A stretch of 64,000 nt of DNA from Algicoccus sp048820935 (GTDB lineage Bacteria > Pseudomonadota > Gammaproteobacteria > Burkholderiales > Burkholderiaceae_B). Below, one piece after another: positions 1-8,458 of the stretch. A program made the position numbers and the translations under genes. Positions within the stretch are counted from its first letter, which is position 1. The number at the start of each line of letters is the position of its first letter. The DNA is taken from assembly GCF_048820935.1 (NCBI RefSeq), contig NZ_JBMERD010000001.1, forward strand, positions 248,001 to 312,000, given 5' to 3'. A model generated the notes under the pieces. That model had not been told where the DNA came from. It made no database searches and was given only the letters and a program-made list of their open reading frames with translations.

Positions 1-1
1 A

Positions 2-331
2 GAATTTATCGGCAAGGATGGCAAATTAGCCGCCCTGCACTACAAAGATCGTGCAACCGATGAAATTCATGACGTCGCCGTGGAAGGTGCTTTCATTCAG
101 ATTGGACTGGTTCCCAATACCGAATGGCTCAAAGGCACAGTCGAACTGAGTAAATACGGTGAAATTGTGGTCAACGACCGTGGTGCAACCAACGTCCCCG
201 GTGTTTTTGCAGCCGGTGATGCCACAACAACACCTTATAAACAGATCATCATCGCAGCCGGTGACGGTGCCACTGCTGCATTGAGCGCTTTTGATTATCT
301 GATTCGTACACCCGCACCAGAAACGATCTGA
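2..331 (+). CDS. ahpF: Alkyl hydroperoxide reductase subunit F, C-terminal part
   Basis: The reading frame is open from the first bases of the window, so the N-terminal part lies outside it. The last ~110 residues match the NAD/FAD-dependent disulfide reductase AhpF: a GLVPNTEWL segment, the NDRGATNVPGVFAAGDATT motif that contacts FAD, and the closing IIIAAGDGATAALSAFDYLIR helix. The enzyme passes electrons from NADH to the peroxiredoxin AhpC in the cytoplasm. The ahpC gene is probably just upstream. The stop is followed by two hairpins, so this appears to be the last gene of its transcript. Confidence 0.93.
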   Translation, partial: EFIGKDGKLAALHYKDRATDEIHDVAVEGAFIQIGLVPNTEWLKGTVELSKYGEIVVNDRGATNVPGVFAAGDATTTPYKQIIIAAGDGATAALSAFDYLIRTPAPETI

Positions 332-361
332 TTGATCAGCTTATCTTTAATTCAAAAACAC

Positions 362-390
362 TTGGGCGAACAGACAGACTGTTCGCCCAA
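362..390 (+). other. Perfect 12-bp hairpin after ahpF
   Basis: TTGGGCGAACAG and its exact complement are separated by a 5-base loop about 30 bases after the ahpF stop. No T-run follows on the plus strand, so it is probably an mRNA 3'-end stabilising hairpin acting together with the terminator at 438-469. Confidence 0.5.
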
Positions 391-437
391 CCACCAAACC
401 CCAAAAGCCTTTAGGTGGATCCCTTAGAGGCTTCTTT

Positions 438-469
438 GACCGGCACATTCGTGTATCGGTCTTTTTTTT
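438..469 (+). terminator. Rho-independent terminator after ahpF
   Basis: A GACCG/CGGTC stem contains an inner ACA-TTCG-TGT hairpin with a TTCG tetraloop and is followed by eight T residues. It closes the ahpF transcript before frmA. Confidence 0.8.
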
Positions 470-659
470 GAGATCAGCATGTAGAATCACAGTAGCCATA
501 CTAAAAACAGAACCCGAATTCACCACAAGCTCTATTCACATGGTTCAGGACGCACAACCGCAAGCATCCTCATCAGGCTGAGACGACATAGTCCTTCATA
601 GCCCCTGATCTAGCTTGCGTGTTTTTCTTTAACCGCTTTTGCATACGATGAGACCCAAC

Positions 660-1775
660 ATGAGTATTAAATCCCGCGCAGCCGTCGCTTTTGAAGTCGG
701 CAAACCATTGGAAATTGTTGAAGTGGATGTTGCGCCACCCAAAGCAGGTGAAGTGCTAGTCCGAATTATTGCCACCGGTGTGTGTCACACCGACGCATTT
801 ACCCTCTCAGGCGATGATCCCGAAGGCATTTTCCCATCCATCCTCGGTCATGAAGGTGGCGGAATCGTTGAAGCTGTCGGTGAAGGCGTCACCTCCCTAG
901 TGCCGGGCGATCACGTGATTCCGCTCTACACCGCAGAATGTCGCCAATGTAAATTCTGCCTATCCGGTAAAACCAACCTATGTCAGGCCGTGCGTGTCAC
1001 ACAAGGCAAGGGTTTAATGCCAGACGGAACCACCCGTTTTAGCTATCAAGGCAAACCCATCTATCACTACATGGGAACCTCCACGTTTTCTGAATACACT
1101 GTGGTCCCAGAAATCTCACTGGCTAAAATCTCTCGCGAAGCCCCGCTTGAAAAAGTGTGCTTACTCGGATGTGGTGTGACCACGGGTATTGGTGCTGTCC
1201 TGAACACCGCCAAAGTCGAAGCAGGCAGCACAGTTGCCATTTTTGGGTTAGGTGGAATTGGTTTAGCCGCTATCATTGGCGCCAAAATGGCCAATGCCAG
1301 TCGCATCATTGCGATTGACATCAACCCAGACAAGTTTGAAATGGCACGCAAACTCGGTGCAACCGATGTGATCAACCCCAAAGACTACGACCAACCCATT
1401 CAAGACGTCATTGTGGACCTGACTGATGGTGGCGTGGATTACTCCTTCGAATGTGTGGGGAACGTCGATCTAATGCGCTCTGCCCTGGAATGTTGCCATA
1501 AAGGCTGGGGTGAGTCGACCATTATTGGTGTGGCCGGTGCTGGACAAGAAATCAGCACCCGCCCCTTCCAGCTGGTGACAGGTCGCGTCTGGCGAGGTTC
1601 TGCATTTGGCGGTGTGCGTGGTCGTACCGAACTGCCAGAGTACGTTGAACAATCTCAGCGCGGAGAAATTCCACTGGATCTGTTTATCACCCACACCATG
1701 CCACTCGAAGAGATCAACACCGCGTTTGACCTCATGAAAGAAGGCAAAAGCATCCGCTCAGTGATTCATTTCTGA
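660..1775 (+). CDS. frmA: S-(hydroxymethyl)glutathione dehydrogenase (class III alcohol dehydrogenase)
   Basis: This zinc-dependent NAD+ enzyme oxidises S-hydroxymethylglutathione, the adduct of formaldehyde and glutathione, to S-formylglutathione in the cytoplasm. The 371 residues align along their length with E. coli FrmA as remembered. Visible features are TGVCHTDAFTLSGDDPEG with the catalytic zinc Cys and His, GHEGGG, the four-cysteine structural zinc loop (CRQCKFCLSGKTNLC), and the Rossmann motif GLGGIG. I chose the ATG at 660 (MSIKSRAAVAF) because homologues start there; in-frame ATG and TTG codons at 648 and 639 are alternatives. The next gene, 89 bases downstream, is the matching hydrolase, so the two form a formaldehyde-detoxification unit. 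Confidence 0.95.
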   Translation: MSIKSRAAVAFEVGKPLEIVEVDVAPPKAGEVLVRIIATGVCHTDAFTLSGDDPEGIFPSILGHEGGGIVEAVGEGVTSLVPGDHVIPLYTAECRQCKFCLSGKTNLCQAVRVTQGKGLMPDGTTRFSYQGKPIYHYMGTSTFSEYTVVPEISLAKISREAPLEKVCLLGCGVTTGIGAVLNTAKVEAGSTVAIFGLGGIGLAAIIGAKMANASRIIAIDINPDKFEMARKLGATDVINPKDYDQPIQDVIVDLTDGGVDYSFECVGNVDLMRSALECCHKGWGESTIIGVAGAGQEISTRPFQLVTGRVWRGSAFGGVRGRTELPEYVEQSQRGEIPLDLFITHTMPLEEINTAFDLMKEGKSIRSVIHF

Positions 1776-1809
1776 GTAATTAATCCCTTTGACCGATCCC
1801 TTTCATTTT

Positions 1810-1838
1810 CTGACTGGCTGCCTATGGCAGTCGGTCAG
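1810..1838 (+). other. Hairpin between frmA and frmB
   Basis: CTGACTGGCTGCC pairs with GGCAGTCGGTCAG (two G-U pairs) around a TAT loop in the 89-bp gap. There is no T-run, so it is more likely an mRNA processing or partial-attenuation element than a full terminator. Confidence 0.4.
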
Positions 1839-1864
1839 ATCTCACGTCTTTTGGAGAAATCAAT

Positions 1865-2704
1865 ATGGAACTCATCGCATCTCAAATGTGTTTCGGAGGT
1901 CTTCAGAACCGTTATCGTCATCATTCACACACGCTTGATTGCGACATGACGCTGGCCGTGTTCTTACCTCCTCAGGCGCAGGCTGGACAAGCTTGTCCCG
2001 TCCTTTACTGGCTCTCCGGATTGACCTGTAACGATGAGAACTTCACACAAAAAGCAGGTGCACAGCGCTTAGCCGCTGAGCTTGGTCTGATCATCGTAGC
2101 CCCCGATACCAGCCCGCGAGGAGAAAACGTTGCTGACGACCCAGAAGGTGCTTGGGATTTTGGGTTAGGTGCTGGCTTTTATGTAAATGCCACACAATCC
2201 CCCTGGTCATCGCACTACCACATGCATGACTACATTGTGCAAGAGCTCACTGACCTCATCGAAGCCAATTTCAATGTCACAGACAAACGTGGCATCAGTG
2301 GTCACTCCATGGGTGGACACGGCGCACTGGTTTGTGCTTTTAGAAACCCAGGACGCTATCAGTCTATTTCTGCGTTTGCACCGATCACCAATCCCACCCA
2401 AGTGCCTTGGGGACATAAAGCACTCTCCAATTATCTGGGCGACGACACCCGTCTCTGGAAAGAATGGGATGCTTGTGAATTGATTGCCAGTGCCAAAGAG
2501 AAACTGCCTTTGCTGATTGATCAAGGTGATCAGGACAGCTTCCTGGAAACCCAGCTGCAACCACAGAACTTGGAACTCGCCGCACAACAAGCCAACTACC
2601 CGCTGACCCTGCGCATGCAAGCAGGCTATGACCACAGCTATTACTTCATTGCCACGTTTATTGATGATCATTTGCGCCATCATGCCAACGTGCTGTGCGA
2701 ATAG
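1865..2704 (+). CDS. frmB: S-formylglutathione hydrolase
   Basis: This is an esterase-D-type alpha/beta hydrolase of 279 residues that splits S-formylglutathione into formate and glutathione, completing the pathway begun by frmA. The nucleophile elbow GHSMGGHGAL is near residue 150, LSGLTCNDENF is the family's N-terminal oxyanion-loop motif, and GYDHSYYF near the end carries the catalytic His. An upstream GGAGAAATCAAT ribosome-binding site supports the ATG at 1865. Equivalent names include fghA. Confidence 0.94.
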   Translation: MELIASQMCFGGLQNRYRHHSHTLDCDMTLAVFLPPQAQAGQACPVLYWLSGLTCNDENFTQKAGAQRLAAELGLIIVAPDTSPRGENVADDPEGAWDFGLGAGFYVNATQSPWSSHYHMHDYIVQELTDLIEANFNVTDKRGISGHSMGGHGALVCAFRNPGRYQSISAFAPITNPTQVPWGHKALSNYLGDDTRLWKEWDACELIASAKEKLPLLIDQGDQDSFLETQLQPQNLELAAQQANYPLTLRMQAGYDHSYYFIATFIDDHLRHHANVLCE

Positions 2705-2722
2705 TTAAATAAGTACGAATCC

Positions 2723-2761
2723 AAAAAGGCCGCCCTGATGAATGATCGGGACGGCCTTTTT
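2723..2761. terminator. Bidirectional rho-independent terminator between frmB and amtB
   Basis: A long stem (AAAAAGGCCGCCCTGAT with ATCGGGACGGCCTTTTT, one G-U pair) sits between the convergent genes frmB and amtB. It has A/T runs on both sides, so it can serve both strands. Confidence 0.85.
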
Positions 2762-2816
2762 GTGGATCAGCTCTACAAACCGAATGAACTGAAGAAACGC
2801 AATATCGTTCTAAATT

Positions 2817-4058
2817 TTACTGACGTGTGTCGTTGGCACTATTGCTCATACCCCAGAGGTTATACGCATGCTCACCGTCGGCGGTATCTAAGCCAGCCAC
2901 CTGAATTTCTTCAGGAACTCGCAATTTGCCAGCACTGTCAATGATTTTAAGGATAATCGTGGTGACGATCCAAGCAAACACAGCCACAACGACCACAGCC
3001 AACGTCTGCACACCGATTTGATGCCAGCCTGCCTCAACTTTATTAATACTAGAGCTTGCCAGCGCACCAATCAGAATCGCACCCGTCAGACCACCGACAC
3101 CGTGTGCGCGCCAGACTTGTAACGTGTCATCAATACCGAGCCAACGCTGAACATAGATTGCGTGGTAACACAGTGTGGCGCCAATCAGACCCACTAAGAG
3201 CGCTGACATGGGTTCAATATAGCCAGCGGCCGGGGTCACAGTTGCCAGACCGGCTACCGCACCCACTAATACGCCTTCAAAGCTCGCACGGCCTTCATGG
3301 AACCATTCCCAGAACATCCACACCAACATCGCAATTGAGCCAGCCAGCATGGTGCTGGTAAACGCATAGGACGCCAGTGCATCGGCCGCATACGCACCGC
3401 CTGCGTTAAAGCCAAACCAGCCAAACCACAACAAACCAGCGCCAATGGCGACTAAGGCTAGACTCATCGGTGCATCTTTTGCGCCTTGTGCTTCTTTACG
3501 TTTGCCAAGATAACGGGCTGTAGCCAATGCAGAGAAACCAGCGGCGGTATGAATCACGATGCCACCGGCGAAGTCGACTGCCCCGAGTTTGGCGAGGAAA
3601 CCACCACCCCAAATCCAGTGTGCGACTGGAAAATAAATCAAAATGGTCCAGAGAATGATGAACGCCAAATAGCCGCTCAGGCGAATACGCCCCACAAAAG
3701 ATCCCGTCATCAGTGCAGGCGTGATAATGGCAAACATCATCTGATAAGCAAAGATTAGAATAAACGGCACACCCGCTGAGTACGTTGGGTTGGGTTCCAT
3801 ACCAATGTGGTACATGCCAAAGTATGGACGAATATCACCAATCACGCCCCCGATATCTGGCCCAAACACTAGGCTAAAGCCGCCAAACACCCAGAGCAAG
3901 CCAATCACACCCATGCAAACGAAGTTCTGAATCATCACCGAAATACTGTCTCGGTAATTCACGAGCCCACCATAAAAAAGTGCAAGCGCAGGTGTCATCA
4001 TGCACACCAGTGCCGTACAAATGAGCACAAAGGTTGTATCACCAGCGTTAATAGGCAT
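2817..4058 (-). CDS. amtB: Ammonium channel AmtB
   Basis: This inner-membrane Amt/Rh channel of 413 residues has about eleven hydrophobic segments. Signature stretches are ALALFYGGLV near the N terminus, GGGFLAKLGAVDFAGGIVIH with the pore region, and WFGWFGFNAGG. The start at 4058 (MPINAGDTT) is preceded by GGAG at a proper distance; the longer open frame to 4124 lacks such a site. E. coli AmtB has a cleaved signal peptide, whereas this one appears to begin directly with the first helix. The usual partner glnK is not next to it; the upstream side is occupied by transposon debris. Confidence 0.93.
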   Translation of the reverse strand: MPINAGDTTFVLICTALVCMMTPALALFYGGLVNYRDSISVMIQNFVCMGVIGLLWVFGGFSLVFGPDIGGVIGDIRPYFGMYHIGMEPNPTYSAGVPFILIFAYQMMFAIITPALMTGSFVGRIRLSGYLAFIILWTILIYFPVAHWIWGGGFLAKLGAVDFAGGIVIHTAAGFSALATARYLGKRKEAQGAKDAPMSLALVAIGAGLLWFGWFGFNAGGAYAADALASYAFTSTMLAGSIAMLVWMFWEWFHEGRASFEGVLVGAVAGLATVTPAAGYIEPMSALLVGLIGATLCYHAIYVQRWLGIDDTLQVWRAHGVGGLTGAILIGALASSSINKVEAGWHQIGVQTLAVVVVAVFAWIVTTIILKIIDSAGKLRVPEEIQVAGLDTADGEHAYNLWGMSNSANDTRQ

Positions 4059-4232
4059 AGTTACTCCAATCTGATTTACGAATAAACCACGGTCATCACA
4101 TGAGCGCAAGACCATTGAAATCAAATGAATGATGAACGAATCAGGAAAATACGTCCTAATACGAACTTAAGTTCATCCTGCATTATTCCTCACATTGTAA
4201 CTGCGAAATGCTTACATAGCAGGAGCTAAGAC

Positions 4233-4247
4233 GCACACCCTTTGTGC
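4233..4247. promoter_or_regulatory. Possible NtrC-like palindrome upstream of amtB
   Basis: GCACA-CCCTT-TGTGC lies about 175 bases upstream of the amtB start and resembles the TGCAC-N5-GTGCA core of NtrC sites. I could not find a convincing sigma-54 -24/-12 box between it and amtB, so the call is weak. Confidence 0.25.
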
Positions 4248-4447
4248 AAAATTATGACGGCCATTAAGGCTTGCTGTCGTATCGCTGATTATCGGGCTTT
4301 AGATGATGCCTGCCACCACCGCCCAAACTGCAACAGGAACAGCACCATCAGCCTGCCAGCCGGCAGACGACGACTTTCCGTTACAAAAAACTTACTCAAA
4401 TCTACTCACCGTACATTTGATGTTCTCTTCCTACTTCTCCGTCAACA

Positions 4448-4523
4448 CCTAGCGGCGTACAACCGCTAGGATTTACTTCAACTCCATAGGCTGACACGGA
4501 ATAACTTTCCGCCTATTGACGCA
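4448..4523 (-). ncRNA. Right end of an IS200/IS605 element with hairpin, candidate omega-RNA 3' region
   Basis: Directly downstream of the decayed tnpB lies a perfect CCTAGCGG / CCGCTAGG hairpin (4448-4470). This is the position where IS605-type elements carry their right-end imperfect palindrome and where the guide RNA of TnpB ends. Function is doubtful because the protein gene is broken. Confidence 0.3.
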
Positions 4524-4921
4524 TTAAATTGTCGTCAACACTGTCTCTGCATAACGCAGAAGATTTTTTGCTGCATTGAGGTCACGGTCATGCATCACGC
4601 CGCAAGCCTGACATTGCCAACTACGCATCTTTTAAGTCAAGTCATGGCAGATTTCTCAACATGCCGAACATATTTTGCCACTGGGAAAGAATCTGCGCAC
4701 AGACTTCACGACTTTGTCGAATTGGTTGGCTTTGTAGAGGATCTGACGCTTACATTTTCAATACAAATTACATCATGCTTGCGCACCAAATTGGTCGTGA
4801 TTTGATGCAAGAAATCCTGACGAGCACTAGAAACTTGATAGGACAACATGCCTGACTTGGTTTTCGCTTTGGCACGGTTGCAACTACCGATTTGTTGACG
4901 ACTCAATGCTTGGTTCGCTCT
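4524..4921 (-). pseudogene. tnpB: tnpB (IS200/IS605 OrfB) remnant
   Basis: Translated on the minus strand in shifting frames, this stretch shows C-terminal pieces of the TnpB/IS605 OrfB RNA-guided nuclease family. They are an RQQIGSCNRAKAK region, a RQDFLHQITTNLVRKHDVICIENV segment, a KVVKSVRRFFPSGKICSAC zinc-finger half, and finally CQACGVMHDRDLNAAKNLL with the second cysteine pair and the RuvC-III Asp. Two stops and at least one frameshift separate the pieces, and the N-terminal half is missing, so it cannot be functional. It is followed by the element's right-end hairpin. Confidence 0.8.
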
Positions 4922-5074
4922 CCTTAGTCAGTTCAATCACTACAAAGCTAAAGAGTTCTTATCTATATATGGAAATCATTCTAGCTGTAAAGATTCCCAA
5001 ATTCACTGCTAGCCTACGGAGGCTCTGTGACGCATGAACAATCGGCGAAACTCTCCTTACAGGAGCAAAGCTAA

Positions 5075-6289
5075 GGAACCTCTGATCAATTAAGGTTTTG
5101 AGGCGCGAACGGTCGATTTTTATCTATTTCTCATGAACTCTTAAGTTTTTGATGAAATTGACCAGGTTTTTGGCAATATTAGGGCCTTTACCACCCCAAT
5201 CTGGGGTGATGCGCCCATTTTGGGCGCAATTATCCTGTCAACTCCATCAATTTGTTACGTACCATCCACAAATTGCTTAGCGTAAACAACGTAAGCACTT
5301 GAGCAGTGTTTTTAGCCAACCCTTTGTACCTGACTTTGGTAAATCCAAATTGACGCTTGATCACCCGAAATGGATGCTCCACTTTGGCGCGAACCGACGC
5401 CTTCAAAGTTTCAATGTGAGCGACGGTGTTTTGAATTCGTTTGCCCTTGATCGCCTTTTGTTGACTGGGCTTCATTGCAATGTGCCAGGTCACATCCACA
5501 TCTTGAAGCTCTTCACGTTTTTCTACGCCGGTGTAGCCTGCATCACCAAATACAACCGTTTCTTCACCGTGTAACAGCGCATGGGTTTGAGTAATATCGT
5601 GCTCATTGGCAGAGGTTGTTGTGACTGTATGCACCAGACCAGATTCGGCATCAACACCAATATGGGCTTTCATGCCAAAGTGCCAGTTGTTCCCCTTTTT
5701 AGTTTGGCGCATCTCAGGGTCTCGTTTTCCAGACTTGTTTTTGGTCGAACTCGGTGCAGCAATGATCGTGGCATCCACGATCGTCCCTTCCTTAAGCAAC
5801 AAACCGTTCTCATCCAGCACTGCGTTGATTTCAGCCAGAATACGGGCCGAAAGATTGTGACGCTCAAGTAATCTTCGGAAGTTCAAGATTGTGGTTTCAT
5901 CAGGCATGCGACTTTCTGACAGCGACAGACCAGAAAATTGACGCATCGAGTGATTGTCATACAGCGCCTCTTCCATGGCAGGATCACTCAACGCAAACCA
6001 TTGCTGCATGAAATGGATTCGCAGCATGGTTTGCAGAGGATATGGCGGTCTGCCATTCTTTCCTTTTGGGTAGACCGGCTCAATCAGAGCAAGCAAACGA
6101 ACCCAGGGAATCACTCGATCCATCTCACTGAGAAACTTTTCACGGCGTGTTTGCTTACGCTTGGCACCGTATTCCAGATCAGAAAAGGTCATTTGTGTCA
6201 TGGCAGAAAATCATAAAAACTGAGGATGAGGGTCAGACAATTGAAAGTGATTTGGGTTCCAAGAATTCAGGAACTTTTTCAGAGTTTCC
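5075..6289 (-). mobile_element. IS5-family insertion sequence, complete, 1215 bp
   Basis: Terminal inverted repeats start GGAACCTCTGA at the left and GGAAACTCTGA (complemented) at the right. The element is bracketed by a 4-bp direct repeat CTAA (5071-5074 and 6290-6293), the target size and type expected of the IS5 group. It contains one intact transposase gene, so it may still be active. It landed inside a gene for a GHKL-ATPase-like protein (see 6290-6913). Confidence 0.88.
5230..6201 (-). CDS. IS5-family DDE transposase
   Basis: An intact 323-residue transposase. The order of blocks is the N-terminal DUF772-type domain (GKNGRPPYPLQTMLRIHFMQQW), then VDATIIAAPSSTKNKSG with the first catalytic Asp, FGDAGYTGVEKRE with the second, and the C-terminal RAKVEHPFRVIKRQFGFTKVRYKG block with the catalytic Glu. 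Length and motif order match the IS5 subgroup. Confidence 0.93.
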   Translation of the reverse strand: MTQMTFSDLEYGAKRKQTRREKFLSEMDRVIPWVRLLALIEPVYPKGKNGRPPYPLQTMLRIHFMQQWFALSDPAMEEALYDNHSMRQFSGLSLSESRMPDETTILNFRRLLERHNLSARILAEINAVLDENGLLLKEGTIVDATIIAAPSSTKNKSGKRDPEMRQTKKGNNWHFGMKAHIGVDAESGLVHTVTTTSANEHDITQTHALLHGEETVVFGDAGYTGVEKREELQDVDVTWHIAMKPSQQKAIKGKRIQNTVAHIETLKASVRAKVEHPFRVIKRQFGFTKVRYKGLAKNTAQVLTLFTLSNLWMVRNKLMELTG

Positions 6290-6913
6290 CTAAGAACCAA
6301 TGCTGAGCTAAATAACCCTATTGAGGGGTTTCACCACATTGTTTTAATCGAAAGTGAATACCTGGATTCTCACGTTAATGAGCAGCGAGATGATTTTGAA
6401 GAGATTCCAGTAGAAATACCTTACGATGATATGTTTTTAAACGAAAAACTAACTTATGGATCAATCTATGACGCGATCGATGAAATCATCACAAAAGCGA
6501 TTGTGCCTGCTGACTGGAAAAAAGAAAAAGTAATCCGTGAAACAACAAATCAGTTCGGCATCAGCGAGTCAATGCTTCAAGACACATCGACACGCGTCGT
6601 CTACGGCGATTGCGCTAAAAGCGTTGCAGAGCGCGTGCTTAAAAAATATTAAGAACGTGTGATTGATGAAACTGCTGAAATATTTCGCCTCAAAGAAGAA
6701 ATTATGAGAGCGGAGCCAGATTCTGAAGAATTTCGAGAAAAAATCAATGATTTATCTTGGAAGTACACATCTTCATTAAAAAACTTTGACATGGCCAATT
6801 TGTCACAGCTCATCGTTCGTCGAGCTGCAATTGTGCAAGTTTTAGATTTGGCTTGCAAAAGAAACCTTGTCATACAGAATCTATCCGACAAAACCAGGCG
6901 TAAAGACGAAAAG
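6290..6913 (+). pseudogene. C-terminal fragment of a GHKL-ATPase-like protein, split by IS5 and IS3 elements
   Basis: The plus-strand frame resumes right after the IS5 target repeat and reads IVLIESEYLDSHVNEQRDDF, then a helical region, a TAA stop at 6650-6652, and continues in the same frame through DMANLSQLIVRRAAIVQVL to RRKDEK. There the IS3 element begins. If the IS5 is removed and one CTAA kept, the frame also continues leftward to about 5038 (GETLLTGAK), so the insertion split this gene. The sequence resembles, from memory, the C-terminal part of large HSP90/histidine-kinase-fold ATP-binding proteins of accessory regions. The exact family is uncertain. It carries a nonsense codon and lacks both ends. 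Confidence 0.5.
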
Positions 6914-6946
6914 TGAATCGCCCCGGAAATCGTGGAGGCCATTTGG

Positions 6947-7900
6947 TTAAAGTAAAACAAGTTCAGCAACCAACGCTTCACGCTGTTGATAATACCGCTC
7001 TTCTGCTTCAGCAGGTGGAACGTCACCAATCGATTCCAGCAAGCGTTGGCGGTTGAACCACGACACCCATTCCAAGGTGGCCATCTCGACAGCTGCTTTC
7101 GTTTTCCAAGGGCCTCTACGATGAATCACTTCGGTCTTGTATAAACCGTTAATGGTTTCGGCTAGAGCATTATCATAGGCGCTCCCGGTATTACCCACGG
7201 ATGGGTTGATCTTAGCTTCTTCTAATCGGTTGGAATATCGGATAGAAACATATTGCGAACCCCTATCGGAATGATGCACTAGTCCATCTGCTTTGGTCGG
7301 CTTGCGGTCGTACAAGGCCTGTTCGAGCGCAGCCAAAACGAGGTCCGATGTCATACTGCTGGACACATTCCAGCCAACGATTCGTTTGGCATAAGCGTCG
7401 ATGATGAAGGCAACGTACACCCATCCTTGCCAAGTTGAAACATATGTGAAATCAGCAACCCACAACTGGTTCGGGCGCTCGGCATCGAATTGGCGTTTGA
7501 CCAAGTCTTGTGGACAGAACGCGGTGTGATCTGGGACTGTGGTCCGTACCTGCATACCACGCCTGATGCCTTCGATACCGAGACGACGCATCAAACGTTC
7601 GACCGTACACCGAGCCACCACAAAGTTTTCTCTGAGCATCTGCTTCCAAACCTTACGAGCCCCATACACCTGGTAATTTTCTTCCCAGACACGTTGGATT
7701 TCTACCATCAACCCTTCGTCCCTCTTGGCTCGCGCACTTCGTAGCTCCGGATTCCGACATCGGGCGGCATACCGCCAGTAAGCTGATGGAGCGATCTGTA
7801 ACGCTTTGCAGATCGGCTCGACTCCATACAGATTTCGATGCTGGTCGATGTAGGCGTTTATTTCTTCAGTTCGCGGTCGAGCGCCGCTTGGGCGAAAAAA
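6947..7900 (-). CDS. IS3-family transposase OrfB (DDE integrase domain), read by -1 frameshift
   Basis: OrfB continues from orfA through a TTTTTTC slippery stretch at about 7894-7900. In the -1 frame it begins near EEINAYIDQHRNLYGVEPIC, followed by the HTH_21 region and the rve catalytic core. VADFTYVSTWQGWVYVAFIID holds the first Asp, HHSDRGSQYVS the second, and GSAYDNALAETINGLYKTE the Glu. An ATG-initiated shorter form would start at 7711. The frame is intact, so the element may be mobile as an OrfAB fusion. Confidence 0.88.
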   Translation of the reverse strand, partial: FFRPSGARPRTEEINAYIDQHRNLYGVEPICKALQIAPSAYWRYAARCRNPELRSARAKRDEGLMVEIQRVWEENYQVYGARKVWKQMLRENFVVARCTVERLMRRLGIEGIRRGMQVRTTVPDHTAFCPQDLVKRQFDAERPNQLWVADFTYVSTWQGWVYVAFIIDAYAKRIVGWNVSSSMTSDLVLAALEQALYDRKPTKADGLVHHSDRGSQYVSIRYSNRLEEAKINPSVGNTGSAYDNALAETINGLYKTEVIHRRGPWKTKAAVEMATLEWVSWFNRQRLLESIGDVPPAEAEERYYQQREALVAELVLL

Positions 7901-8181
7901 GCGCTTGCAGATTTCAGAATCTCATTTGCTCGACGCAGTTCTTTGACTTCACGCTCAAGTGCCTTGATTCGTTCTTGTTCCGCTTGCGAGACACCAGGGC
8001 GCGTGCCCGCTTCCACTTCTTGGTGTTGAACCCATTTCAATAGGGTCTGAGGCGTACAGCCAATCTTTGGAGCGATGGATACCGTAGCAGCCCACAAGGA
8101 ACTGTAGTCATTGCGGTGCGCCTGTACCAGGCGCACCGCACGTTCACGGACTTCGGGGGAATATTGATTACTCTTTCTCAT
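7858..8181 (-). CDS. IS3-family transposase OrfA
   Basis: A 107-residue DNA-binding protein. The helix-turn-helix begins YSPEVRERAVRLV and includes IAPKIGCTPQTLLKWV, and a leucine-rich coil (IKALEREVKELRRANEILK) ends in SAFFAQAALDRELKK. The terminal FF is encoded by the T6 slippery run at which ribosomes shift into orfB. Confidence 0.9.
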   Translation of the reverse strand: MRKSNQYSPEVRERAVRLVQAHRNDYSSLWAATVSIAPKIGCTPQTLLKWVQHQEVEAGTRPGVSQAEQERIKALEREVKELRRANEILKSASAFFAQAALDRELKK

Positions 8182-8362
8182 GACTTTATTCTCTCAAGAA
8201 TTAAAGCCTCCTCAAAACCCGGGGTGATTCAAACCATCAAAATCTTGAACACTAACAACGGAAGTCTGAATAAAAATACACCTCTCACGTGCTAAGTTGC
8301 TATAAAATCACGTCAATCTTTTGACGCCGTCAAATAACCGCACTTTCTGATCGGCGTTTACA

Positions 8363-8448
8363 GTGTGTCAACAACAAAGATTTGCTTTGAGCTTTTCTGA
8401 TCTACAGGTTATCTCTAGCCCACTCAGATCAAACTTGTGTTGACACAC
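8363..8448. repeat. 86-bp element with 11-bp inverted ends (GTGTGTCAACA)
   Basis: GTGTGTCAACA at 8363 is repeated inverted as TGTTGACACAC at 8438-8448. The right half (GTTATCTC...TGTTGACACA) resembles the terminal repeats at 33635, 34451 and 44066, which belong to a decayed IS. This may be a solo end or a small non-autonomous derivative. Confidence 0.45.
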
Positions 8449-8458
8449 CATTACAAGA

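Larger units (their letters stand above)
6914..8231 (-). mobile_element. IS3-family insertion sequence, 1318 bp
   Basis: Ends are TGAATCGCCCCGG at the left and TGAATCACCCCGGG (complemented) at the right, the typical IS3-group termini. Inside are orfA and a -1 frameshifted orfB. The flanking triplets (AAG and AAC) are not identical, so I cannot show a target duplication. It ends the GHKL-ATPase-like pseudogene on its left side. Confidence 0.88.

Noticed and set aside
4242..4469. 75-codon plus-strand frame upstream of amtB
   Set aside because: Composition is not protein-like, and it overlaps the candidate omega-RNA hairpin and the amtB upstream region.
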